DNA from: Prevotella sp. CAG:1185
GTDB taxonomy: Bacteria; Bacteroidota; Bacteroidia; Bacteroidales; Bacteroidaceae
Assembly (NCBI GenBank): GCA_000436695.1
Contig: HF992610.1
Span: 1 to 7,297 of the forward strand
Direction of reading: 5' to 3'
DNA: 7,297 nucleotides
Below the pieces are notes generated by a model. The model did not search any database, was not told the origin of the DNA, and saw only the letters and a program-made list of their open reading frames with translations. Shown here one piece after another: positions 1 through 6,329 of this stretch. Position 1 is the stretch's first letter, and every line of letters begins with the position of its first letter. Position numbers and translations under genes: made by a program.

Positions 1-221
1 GCTGCCGCTGCTGAAATGAATATGCGACGCAGTCTCAAACGTGAGCCGCCGGCATCGCCATGACGCGCTTCAAACTGCCGCCATGCCTTCTGCGTCTCCT
101 CATCGCCTGGCATATCTCCCAAAGCCTCGCCGAGCATCATCAGCAAACGCTCATCTTCACCACTGCCCTCGCCTGCCTTGCGGCTTGTCAAATCCATGTT
201 TCTGACATCATTATCTTTCAT
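1..221 (-). CDS. Putative FecR-type anti-sigma factor, N-terminal fragment (cut by window edge)
   Basis: The first 73 codons of a gene that runs off the left edge. It begins at an ATG that overlaps the stop codon of the sigma gene (ATGA), the arrangement expected of a translationally coupled anti-sigma gene. An AAGGAG stretch lies 7 nt before the ATG, though Bacteroidetes depend little on such sites. The visible part is an acidic, charged cytoplasmic segment (MKDNDVRNMDLTSRK...), with a helical stretch around residues 24-55 that would bind the sigma factor. It ends in RLRLRRIFISAAA, which looks like the start of a membrane helix after a positive cluster. In the FecR family this is followed by a periplasmic FecR domain (often plus DUF4974) that senses the state of an outer-membrane receptor; those domains lie outside the window. 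The call rests on position, overlap and this topology, not on a visible FecR motif. Another type of membrane anti-sigma factor is possible. Confidence 0.6.
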   Translation of the reverse strand, partial: MKDNDVRNMDLTSRKAGEGSGEDERLLMMLGEALGDMPGDEETQKAWRQFEARHGDAGGSRLRLRRIFISAAA

Positions 222-730
222 AATTCGTCTCCTTTCCCTACAGCCTCACGCAAAAGTTTCAAGGCCTTTGCAATATGTTTTTTCACGGTATCATAACTTA
301 TTCCAAGACGTTCGGCAGCCTGACGGCGTGTAAGATGCTCATAATAACATAGGCGCACTATCGAGCGTGCTGGCTCGCCTAACCCTTCAGCCACAGCCTC
401 AACACGCGAAAGCAGCCGCTCGTGATCGCGATATTCGCTTTTGGCATCTGCCTTCGTGGCCTCAGCCAGCTCTGCCGCCGCACAATTCTCGGTCTTTATA
501 TGCTTCAGTCTGTTAATACAGGCGTTGCGCACGCACATATAGAGCCATGAGCCGCGGTCGGCAGGACGCAGCAAGTCGAAGCGCTCCCAAGCCTTCTCCA
601 TGACATCGGCCACCACATCGCGCCCCTCGTCGGCATCGCCCGTAAGCTGGACGGCAAACCTGACCAACTTAGGATAATATTCGCAGAACATACGTCTGAA
701 GTCGTCTTTCTTCTTATCTTTCAACAACAT
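218..730 (-). CDS. ECF-type RNA polymerase sigma-70 factor
   Basis: Extracytoplasmic-function sigma factor that directs RNA polymerase to a target promoter set when its anti-sigma factor releases it. With the start at 730 the protein has 170 aa, typical for the group. Residues ~10-77 form sigma region 2 (FRRMFCEYYPKLVRFA, then DVVADVMEKAWERF, the usual core-binding and -10 recognition helices, and SWLYMCVRNACINRLK). Residues ~105-165 form region 4, with a helix-turn-helix at ~132-153 (HLTRRQAAERLGISYDTVKK). The open frame extends upstream to ATGs at 757 and 793. I prefer 730 because MLLKDKKKDDFRRMF starts like other ECF factors and because a promoter box at 804-811 would put the RNA start very close to 793. 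Its stop overlaps the start of the anti-sigma gene by 4 bases. The receptor gene upstream is on the same strand, 105 bp away from this start, with no terminator seen between, so read-through is also possible. Confidence 0.9.
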   Translation of the reverse strand: MLLKDKKKDDFRRMFCEYYPKLVRFAVQLTGDADEGRDVVADVMEKAWERFDLLRPADRGSWLYMCVRNACINRLKHIKTENCAAAELAEATKADAKSEYRDHERLLSRVEAVAEGLGEPARSIVRLCYYEHLTRRQAAERLGISYDTVKKHIAKALKLLREAVGKGDEL

Positions 731-803
731 TTTTAAAATCAGTTGGCCGCCGTTCATCGCCTTGCACCATTGTGCCAGGAAGCACGGAGACATTTAACGG
801 CCG

Positions 804-811
804 CAAAGGTA
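804..811 (-). promoter_or_regulatory. Bacteroidetes -7 promoter box (TACCTTTG) for the sigma/anti-sigma genes
   Basis: On the minus strand the sequence TACCTTTG matches the Bacteroidetes -7 consensus TAnnTTTG exactly. I see no convincing TTTG -33 box 19-21 bases upstream. The inferred RNA start, around 797, leaves a leader of about 65 nt for the start codon at 730. This lets the sigma gene be expressed separately from the receptor gene. Confidence 0.6.
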
Positions 812-835
812 AGCATTATTTTCAACAGGCAGCCG

Positions 836-3421
836 CTACAGTCGTTGTTTCTCGCTCTCTCCGGCTCCCTTGCCTTTATATTTAGTCTTGGTGGCGTTGA
901 ACGTATAGTTTACGCTTATGCCTATGCGCTGCGTGTCTGACCATGTACGACTGTCGTAGTATGTACGGTCACCATAACCAGTGAAACGGTCGCGCCCCGT
1001 ATTGAATATGTCGTCGGCAGAAATGGCCACGCGCAGCGATTTGTCCTTGAAGAATGTCTTTACCACACGCAGACTCACCGTTCCATACTGCTGTTTTATG
1101 GTGTAGCTCTGTTTGCCCCTCAGGCCCAGGCGTGCTTTCAGGTTCAGAAGCCAGCCGTGGCTAAAGGTCAGACTGTTGTAGAAAACGAAGTCAAAGACGG
1201 GACGGTTCCACAAGTAAGGTATGCCAAGAGAGCGCGCGTCAGAGTCATACCAGTCTATCGAAGCCGACAGGCGGGGCTGCCATATTCCGATTTTCGGTGT
1301 CAGTTCAACAGACATTCCGTACATATTAGTATAAGGTATGCTGGCCATTGTCTCCAGCATTACGCCCGGATGGCCGTCTTCATCATATGGCTTGAAGAAC
1401 GAAGTGTACATATTAATTGCATAGTCGTACCATATCGAGAAATTAATCCATCTCCATCCGCCGTCGATTGTAAAGTAGTTATGTTTCTGTGGCACGAGGA
1501 GCGGATTGCCGTTACGGTACATATATTTGCTGATATAGCTTGTCGCGCTCGACAGCATGCGGTAAAGAGGACTAAGTTTCAACAGACGGTAAGCCAGCGA
1601 AAAATTCCAGTCGCCATGGCTGTAATCGACCGATGCCGACGGAATCAGGTCGTTGTACGTAGGGCTTTGCTCTGCCTTCAGCACGCCAGCCTCATAATAC
1701 TTGGTCCGCTGATGCTCGTAGCGCAATCCGGCACGTGCCGTAAAACGCCCCAGACCGAGAGTATAGTCGACAAATGCCGAATAAAACTGCTGTTGCAGAT
1801 GGTCGTCGGCATCTGCCGAGAAGCCGCTCTGAGTGAAACGGTCCTTGCGGTCGGTGAATGTCTCTTCCGTGCCAAACGCCACCTCTCCGCCAAGCAACGG
1901 GGCTGTTACCACCAGCTTAGCGGCATAGAGAGAATTACGCACGTCATTATATGATGCAGCGTCCACTTCGTCGTTGTTGGCTGCCACCTGCCAGCTGCGC
2001 GAGCATCCGCCCAGATAGTCGGCGTTGAAGTCTATGCTCCACTTACCGAACGTGCCCGTATAGTATCCGTTGACCGAATGGTTCCAGCCGTTGTTCTCAG
2101 CCGTCTCCGACTCTGTCTCAATATTGTCATACTCGTCCCCGTCTCGCAACAATATGGTGTTGCCCGTTATATGTGAGCTGCTGTTGGCAAGAGATTTGTC
2201 AGCCACATAGCGCACGCCAAACGACTGGCGGCTGTCGGGTTCATAGTTGAAGCCCACCTCACCATTAAAGTTAGAATCGTTGCCGGTCTCAATATTGTCA
2301 GACATCATCGTCCATACTGACGACGTATTCATCAGGCTTAGAGTCTGTTTCTGTATATAAAAACTGTTTTCCTTAAAGTTTCCTTTCACAAAGACGTCAA
2401 GCCCGCCGGTGCGGTAGTTTAGCGAAAGACCTTCGCGCCCTTCACCTTCATGCCCCTGCGACCATTCGGCATAAGCCAGTCCGCTAAGTCCCTGTCCGCG
2501 CAGGCGTATTGTCTTTAACCGTATCACCGCTCCTACATCCGACGAATAGCGAGCACCTGGATTCATTATTATTTCGGCCTGCTGAATCTCAGTGGCGCGC
2601 AGCTGTCCGAGTTCGTTCGTGTCGCGCACCTTGCGCCCGTTGATGTAAATCTCTGCCCCGCCACGGCCTATCACGCTGAAATTGTCGCCGTCGCCTGTAA
2701 CGAAAGGCAGACTGCCAATCATGTCAGCTGCCGAACCCATCATGGAAAGCGGCGTGCCCGCAACATTGGCCACAATGGTGCTGCCCCTGCGCTCCACCAT
2801 CGGGCGCGACGCCTTTACCTCTACACCTTTAAGCATCATGGCGTTTTCCTTAAGAGTTATGCTGTTTTCCTGACGGCATGGCACGATGACAGTGGTGTAA
2901 CCTACAAAAGACACGCGGAGCAGACAGTCTTTCTGCGGCATTGAAGGCATGGCAAAAGTGCCGTCGGCTTCCGTGACGCATCCAGAGATATACGACTTGT
3001 CGCCGGCAGCCAGCATAACAACATTGGCATAAGCCATGGGCTTACCGTTTTGGTCGGTCACACGGCCGCGCACACTGACGCTGCGCTGGCGCGACTCGCT
3101 GTACTGCACAACGAAGTAAGCATTGCGCTCAACAAACGCAAAGGGCTTGCCGCTGAGCAGGATACGCAGGGCCTCCGCTTGTGTCTTGTTTTCCACAGTG
3201 GCCGTAACCCTGAAACGCTCCGTCTCCTTATATGTAAACAAAATACTCTTTCGACCTGCTTTCTCGAGCCGCTTTAATGCTGACGGCAGTGGTTCGCCGA
3301 CAAACTTCAGCGTAATGAGCCTCTTGTTATTTTCTCCGGCATAGCTTATGTTTAAGCCAAAAGCCATGAGGCACAGCATCAACGGGAGTCTTATGTTTAC
3401 AATAGTTTTATAAATAGCCAT
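836..3421 (-). CDS. STN-domain TonB-dependent receptor / outer membrane beta-barrel protein
   Basis: An 861-aa outer-membrane protein. Residues 1-28 are a signal peptide with likely cleavage after SYA. Residues ~35-107 look like an STN domain (LITLKFVGEPLPSALKRLEK), the module that in FecA-type receptors signals to a periplasmic anti-sigma factor. Residues ~115-182 are a carboxypeptidase-like regulatory domain (VRGRVTDQNGKPMAYANV ... ADGTFAMPSM ... VSFVGYTTV). Residues ~205-305 are a TonB plug (ADMIGSLPFV, IYINGRKV, ATEIQQAEIIMNPGARYSSD). The rest is a beta-barrel with alternating aromatic strands. It ends in NYTFNATKTKYKGKGAGESEKQRL-like sequence, split here as NYTFNATKTKYKG and a GESEKQRL end, which I know from the outer membrane beta-barrel family 3 (OMP_b-brl_3). 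The gene is intact. The ligand cannot be told; no SusD partner is present, which argues against a classic SusCD glycan importer. The sigma and anti-sigma genes downstream fit signalling by this receptor, although their usual order is sigma, anti-sigma, receptor. Confidence 0.88.
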   Translation of the reverse strand: MAIYKTIVNIRLPLMLCLMAFGLNISYAGENNKRLITLKFVGEPLPSALKRLEKAGRKSILFTYKETERFRVTATVENKTQAEALRILLSGKPFAFVERNAYFVVQYSESRQRSVSVRGRVTDQNGKPMAYANVVMLAAGDKSYISGCVTEADGTFAMPSMPQKDCLLRVSFVGYTTVIVPCRQENSITLKENAMMLKGVEVKASRPMVERRGSTIVANVAGTPLSMMGSAADMIGSLPFVTGDGDNFSVIGRGGAEIYINGRKVRDTNELGQLRATEIQQAEIIMNPGARYSSDVGAVIRLKTIRLRGQGLSGLAYAEWSQGHEGEGREGLSLNYRTGGLDVFVKGNFKENSFYIQKQTLSLMNTSSVWTMMSDNIETGNDSNFNGEVGFNYEPDSRQSFGVRYVADKSLANSSSHITGNTILLRDGDEYDNIETESETAENNGWNHSVNGYYTGTFGKWSIDFNADYLGGCSRSWQVAANNDEVDAASYNDVRNSLYAAKLVVTAPLLGGEVAFGTEETFTDRKDRFTQSGFSADADDHLQQQFYSAFVDYTLGLGRFTARAGLRYEHQRTKYYEAGVLKAEQSPTYNDLIPSASVDYSHGDWNFSLAYRLLKLSPLYRMLSSATSYISKYMYRNGNPLLVPQKHNYFTIDGGWRWINFSIWYDYAINMYTSFFKPYDEDGHPGVMLETMASIPYTNMYGMSVELTPKIGIWQPRLSASIDWYDSDARSLGIPYLWNRPVFDFVFYNSLTFSHGWLLNLKARLGLRGKQSYTIKQQYGTVSLRVVKTFFKDKSLRVAISADDIFNTGRDRFTGYGDRTYYDSRTWSDTQRIGISVNYTFNATKTKYKGKGAGESEKQRL

Positions 3422-3476
3422 AATTCTTTGTCTTTACTTCTAATACAACCCAAGCACCGAAATGGGTATAGTATGT

Positions 3477-3575
3477 ATGTCTTTTTATCAGTATTTAACA
3501 TTTTAGGGCGTTTCGTACATTTTCAAAAATACCATATCTACCCTTCTTCCACTTTTACGACACATAAAAAGACAT
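3477..3575. repeat. Perfect 12-bp inverted repeat pair flanking the receptor promoter
   Basis: ATGTCTTTTTAT at 3477-3488 and its exact reverse complement ATAAAAAGACAT at 3564-3575 enclose 75 bp. The enclosed segment contains the predicted receptor promoter box (3524-3531, minus strand). Bacteroidales commonly switch surface-protein genes by inverting small promoter segments between short inverted repeats, so this is a candidate invertible promoter, shown in the ON orientation. The repeats are AT-rich, so chance cannot be excluded, and no recombinase gene lies in the window. The pair would not form an RNA hairpin if transcription starts near 3517, because the distal arm is then upstream of the RNA start. 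Confidence 0.5.
3524..3531 (-). promoter_or_regulatory. Likely -7 promoter box (TATTTTTG) of the receptor gene
   Basis: The minus-strand TATTTTTG matches TAnnTTTG, about 103 bp before the receptor ATG. It predicts an RNA start near 3517 and a leader of roughly 95 nt. I find no good TTTG -33 box at the expected distance, so the promoter may be weak or need an activator. Confidence 0.4.
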
Positions 3576-3643
3576 GAAGTAACCATAATCTAATCTGCCG
3601 ACAAGACTGCATACGCAGCAAGAGGCCTGTGATGGACATACAT

Positions 3644-3663
3644 AAAAAAACGCTTTTAAGCAT
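3644..3663 (-). terminator. Terminator-like hairpin after the peptidase operon
   Basis: On the minus strand ATGCT-TAAA-AGCGT forms a 5-bp stem (one T-G pair) with a 4-nt loop, followed at once by seven T. It lies about 70 bp past the stop codon of the broken peptidase gene. A second pair of arms, CTGTGATG at 3627-3634 and CATCACAG at 3666-3673 (8 bp, perfect), encloses it and could form a larger alternative stem. The inner stem is short, so termination may be partial. Confidence 0.45.
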
Positions 3664-3734
3664 TACATCACAGCATACATAATTCAATTGCTCAAAAACA
3701 AAAATGCTATTACCAATAAAAATATAACCACGTA

Positions 3735-4830
3735 TTAAAATTTATCAAACCATCCCGTAAGAACGTTCCACTTTGTAACACTATAAACTTCTTGATAATC
3801 TTTATTTGATTCTGTTGGAATAAAAACAGATATACCCATACATCCTTTTATTTGTTCAGCATGACTGGAAAAAACCATAAAACCATCAGGCAAATAACCA
3901 CACATACTTGCAGAAGATATAAAAGAGCCAAAATCATAAAAGATATCATTTGCTCTAAACCCATACTTATATATTTCATCCTGTTTGACACTGCCAATAT
4001 CAAATAACATGTTCTTACAAGCAAAAATTACATCATCAGTCAAAGAACCACAGAAAAACGATATGGGAGCTGTATTTTCTGCAACATCCGGATACACTGA
4101 TGAGTAAATGTTGCACACCTCTGAAAGACGTTCCTCCACACTTCCCTCACCTAATATCACACATAAAGATAAAGGAGTAATAATACCTGATGAAGGTACA
4201 ACACCTGGCGAGGCCATAAAATATTTACAATAAGGATAAACTTCAGCTAACACCTCAATACAGCCCATATAGCACGCATCAAAAATAATATAATCATATT
4301 TTAGGCAAAAAACTGTAGCCAACACACTTATATCCATAGCTTCACCTCCGTCATAACCGAAGCTACGTGTAGCACCTGTCGGCAACCAGCCTGATCCATG
4401 AGATCAAAACACAATCCCATTCTCACGGGCAGGAAACATCTTGCAAACATCATCAAGAACATTACTCATCACGTTACCAGACACAGAATTCACTTCACCA
4501 TATCTTTTAACCAGTCTCAGATCTTCACCATCCACACAATACAAGCCTGCACCATCCTTATTGTCAAAAAAAACAATTATATTACTTCTTTCGAAGTTCG
4601 CATGTCCCCCCATAATTCAACAACTCATCAATTAAAACTTCCGCATAACGATATAAATTGTTGTCTGCTACTACATAAAACAATACGGTTTTATCTTTGA
4701 CAGTAATAGTTTCTTCTCTGCATTCATTATCACATGAATATATTAGAAAAGACATGAACAGCAAGGCGGCCAACAGGCGAATCCTCCTTGCTGTAAATAG
4801 GTTTACTACACTGTCTTCCGACATAATCAT
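3735..4830 (-). pseudogene. Clostripain-family (C11) cysteine peptidase lipoprotein, broken by a frameshift and a nonsense codon
   Basis: Three fragments join into one C11 peptidase of about 364 aa. Fragment 1, from ATG 4830 (alternatives 4824 and 4857; GGAG lies 10 nt before 4830), has a lipoprotein signal ending LIYSC, then KTVLFYVVADNNL typical of the family. It leaves frame at a run of six G (4606-4611); with five G it would continue LNYGGHANFERSN. Fragment 2 (to 4404) ends ENGIVF and a TGA at 4404-4406. In the same frame fragment 3 continues SHGSGWLPTG, so TGA stands where the family has Trp (WSHGSGW). The presumed catalytic His codon is 4398-4400 and the catalytic Cys, in FDACYMG, is 4272-4274. 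The 42-residue spacing is close to the His133/Cys179 pair of the Parabacteroides C11 enzyme. The remaining ~200 residues run intact to a TAA at 3735-3737. Intact members are secreted or surface proteases cleaving after Arg/Lys that often mature themselves or other proteins. Two separate lesions point to a dead gene; sequencing error at the G run is possible for one. Confidence 0.85.
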
Positions 4831-4850
4831 ATTCTTATATCTCCAAACGT

Positions 4851-5063
4851 TCAACATTCTCCACCTTTATCTTTACTCTTTTTCTTTTTAAGTCTCCAAC
4901 CGACAAATTCTCCAAACATATAACTTACAGCTATAATACATATAAAATCTGTAACTTGGTCTTCGGAAATCCATTTTATCTTATACAACAAGAAGCTAAC
5001 AGCTGCCGAAAGAGTGAAAACAACAATGACGAATGTCGTAAAAGCTAATACCTTTTTAATCAT
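4851..5063 (-). CDS. Small two-helix membrane protein of unknown function
   Basis: A 70-aa protein I do not recognise. It has a KK start, a membrane helix at ~5-27 (VLAFTTFVIVVFTLSAAVSF), a short loop (KIKWISEDQ), a second helix at ~37-56 (DFICIIAVSYMFGEFVGW), and a Lys-rich tail (RLKKKKSKDKGGEC). Positive charges at both ends predict a hairpin in the inner membrane with both ends in the cytoplasm. Its ATG overlaps the stop of the lipoprotein gene (ATGA), so the two are probably translated together. The peptidase gene follows 20 bp downstream, or overlaps slightly if it starts at 4857. Size and topology resemble many bacteriocin-immunity or membrane-partner proteins, but nothing in the sequence proves such a role. 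Confidence 0.75.
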   Translation of the reverse strand: MIKKVLAFTTFVIVVFTLSAAVSFLLYKIKWISEDQVTDFICIIAVSYMFGEFVGWRLKKKKSKDKGGEC

Positions 5064-5971
5064 TTGAAAAGAGAAAATATAGCTTTACCAATTTTAGCAC
5101 TAAGACCTAGATAACCGGTTACACCACCTGTAGCACAACTCGAACCCAAATCACTCCAAACTACACGATTGTTCCAATTCTTAAAACAATATATAAAGCC
5201 TGAAAGAACCGCACCTCCAGCATCCACAACGACCCATTGAGCGACCTTTCCTTCAACAGGAACCGCATCAGGATTATCCTTCCACCACGAATAAGAGCTT
5301 TGTGCCACAGACAATACTGCTGCAACACAAGCACCGTCGGCAGAATCGATCTTGTACCCCGAGACATCAAACTCATTAACAAGATTCATGATCTGTCTTT
5401 CGAACTCAGCATCAGAAAGTAAACCTTGATAACTACGACGCATCAGACTTATGATATTCTCAAAAAAATAAATTGATTTTTCCGACAATAATCCTTTTGA
5501 CGACAACGCATGAACCATACTTTCAAGACTTGGTATGTCTTCCAATTCTATAACATCTGCGTCACACATATCCTCAATCTTTTTTAAAATGTCAGCTATA
5601 TCTTCTCCACCCCTTGTGGCATCAGAAAACAGAACACTTCCAAACTCCTCTGTCTTAAGGAAGTTTTTATATTTCAAAATTAAATCTTTAGAATAATCCT
5701 TTATATTACATTTATTCATTTCCACATCTATGAACATCGCCACAGCGTCAACAGCCTCTTCTTTTGTAGAAGATTCAGAAACAATCTTCTCTGAAGGAAT
5801 ACCATCATTTACTTTCGTCATAACTGTATTATGGAGATTCCCTATAAAAGCAAGATCTGAAACTTTCATATATTTTTCTTCTAAATCATCCATATTATAT
5901 TGATGATTACAAGAAATCAAAAATAAAACAGAAATTAAGCAACAAAAGCTCTCCAAATACTTCTTTATCAT
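5060..5971 (-). CDS. Uncharacterised lipoprotein with Gly/Ala-rich hydrophobic C-terminus
   Basis: A 303-aa lipoprotein of no family I can name. I start it at ATG 5971 (the frame is open to 6034) because MIKKYLESFCCLISVLFLISC is then a clean lipoprotein signal with lipidated Cys21. Residues ~25-200 are acidic and mostly helical (for example GGEDIADILKKIEDMCDADV). From ~204 the character changes: DGACVAAVLSVAQSSYSWW, then VAQWVVVDAGGAVLSGFIYC and DLGSSCATGGVTGYLGLS. These are short hydrophobic stretches rich in Gly, Ala and Ser with interspersed Cys, ending KIGKAIFSLFK. Such a tail could insert in membranes or be a processed peptide; this is inference. It is the first gene of a likely operon with the two-helix protein (4-base overlap) and the C11 peptidase. 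Base composition is low in GC (23 of 60 bases at 5401-5460) compared with the receptor gene (38 of 60 at 1981-2040). Confidence 0.8.
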   Translation of the reverse strand: MIKKYLESFCCLISVLFLISCNHQYNMDDLEEKYMKVSDLAFIGNLHNTVMTKVNDGIPSEKIVSESSTKEEAVDAVAMFIDVEMNKCNIKDYSKDLILKYKNFLKTEEFGSVLFSDATRGGEDIADILKKIEDMCDADVIELEDIPSLESMVHALSSKGLLSEKSIYFFENIISLMRRSYQGLLSDAEFERQIMNLVNEFDVSGYKIDSADGACVAAVLSVAQSSYSWWKDNPDAVPVEGKVAQWVVVDAGGAVLSGFIYCFKNWNNRVVWSDLGSSCATGGVTGYLGLSAKIGKAIFSLFK

Positions 5972-6020
5972 ATTCTTTTCATAATACCAAATTTTTAAAG
6001 TTAAACAAAATATTATATTA

Positions 6021-6051
6021 CAATTATAATACATTTTACACGCACAGCAAA
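6021..6051 (-). promoter_or_regulatory. Probable promoter of the lipoprotein operon
   Basis: On the minus strand TTTG (6048-6051) and TATAATTG (6021-6028) are separated by 19 bases, the usual spacing of the Bacteroidetes -33 TTTG and -7 TAnnTTTG boxes; the -7 box has one mismatch. The RNA would start near 6014, giving a leader of about 43 nt to the ATG at 5971. The -33 box is part of a perfect palindrome, so a bound regulator there would block or guide polymerase. Confidence 0.5.
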
Positions 6052-6060
6052 ATATTTTGC
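6047..6060. repeat. Perfect 14-bp palindrome GCAAAATATTTTGC over the -33 box
   Basis: The sequence equals its own reverse complement over 14 bp and contains the proposed -33 TTTG of the lipoprotein promoter. This is a good candidate operator for a dimeric regulator of the lipoprotein operon. No regulator gene lies next to it in the window. Confidence 0.5.
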
Positions 6061-6073
6061 AATATTTTTATAT

Positions 6074-6097
6074 TTTATTGATTTATAAATCAATAAA
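6074..6097. repeat. Perfect 24-bp AT-rich palindrome
   Basis: The half site TTTATTGATTTA is followed directly by its reverse complement TAAATCAATAAA, with no spacer. It lies 14 bp upstream of the 14-bp palindrome and thus upstream of the lipoprotein promoter. It could be a regulator site or a cruciform-forming sequence. The AT-rich context makes palindromes more likely by chance, but 24 perfect bases is long. Confidence 0.5.
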
Positions 6098-6236
6098 TCT
6101 TATAATATAACATTTTAAAATTACAAACAAAGAAAAAACGCACCATCATACTCACGATGTAATTTTATTAAATATCCTCCAGTATAAAATAATTATTATT
6201 TGAAATAAACGTCCCAGATAAATTTAAATAAACTGG

Positions 6237-6261
6237 CCTTGAATGACCTTGCCAGACCTTG
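6237..6261. repeat. Three CCTTG direct repeats at exact 10-bp period
   Basis: CCTTG starts at 6237, 6247 and 6257, separated by 5-base spacers that differ (AATGA, CCAGA). A 10-bp period places the copies on one face of the helix, as in binding arrays for a regulator. CTGGC (6233-6237) and GCCAG (6251-6255) also form a 5-bp inverted repeat across the first two copies. Confidence 0.35.
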
Positions 6262-6329
6262 TTCGTCAACATATAGTTTATATTACATTTCTTTCTCTCA
6301 GCATAATCTTATCACCACATTTCCGTTCA

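Larger units (their letters stand above)
3422..3734. other. Intergenic spacer between receptor and broken peptidase genes
   Basis: A 313-bp AT-rich spacer with no credible gene. Its left two thirds form the upstream region of the receptor gene (promoter box at 3524-3531 between inverted repeats). Its right third holds the terminator-like hairpin of the peptidase operon. A GACAT-containing motif occurs three times: minus strand 3471-3481, plus strand 3571-3575 and plus strand 3635-3644. Confidence 0.7.

Noticed and set aside
1157..1954. 265-codon open frame on the plus strand inside the receptor gene
   Set aside because: It is antisense to a complete, well-recognised receptor, its translation shows no domain, and it has no promoter; it is a shadow of the coding strand.
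4404..4406. TGA read as Trp or selenocysteine
   Set aside because: TGA ends the sigma and lipoprotein genes at places fixed by ATGA overlaps, the peptidase uses TGG for Trp elsewhere, and the gene has a second lesion; I see no selenocysteine insertion element.
3735..4857. Three separate small genes instead of one broken peptidase
   Set aside because: The three fragments join into one recognisable C11 peptidase with signal peptide, His and Cys motifs in order; single fragments would lack a start signal or half the active site.
6187..6201. AAATAAT-T-ATTATTT inverted repeat
   Set aside because: Made only of A and T in a very AT-rich stretch, so chance is a sufficient explanation.
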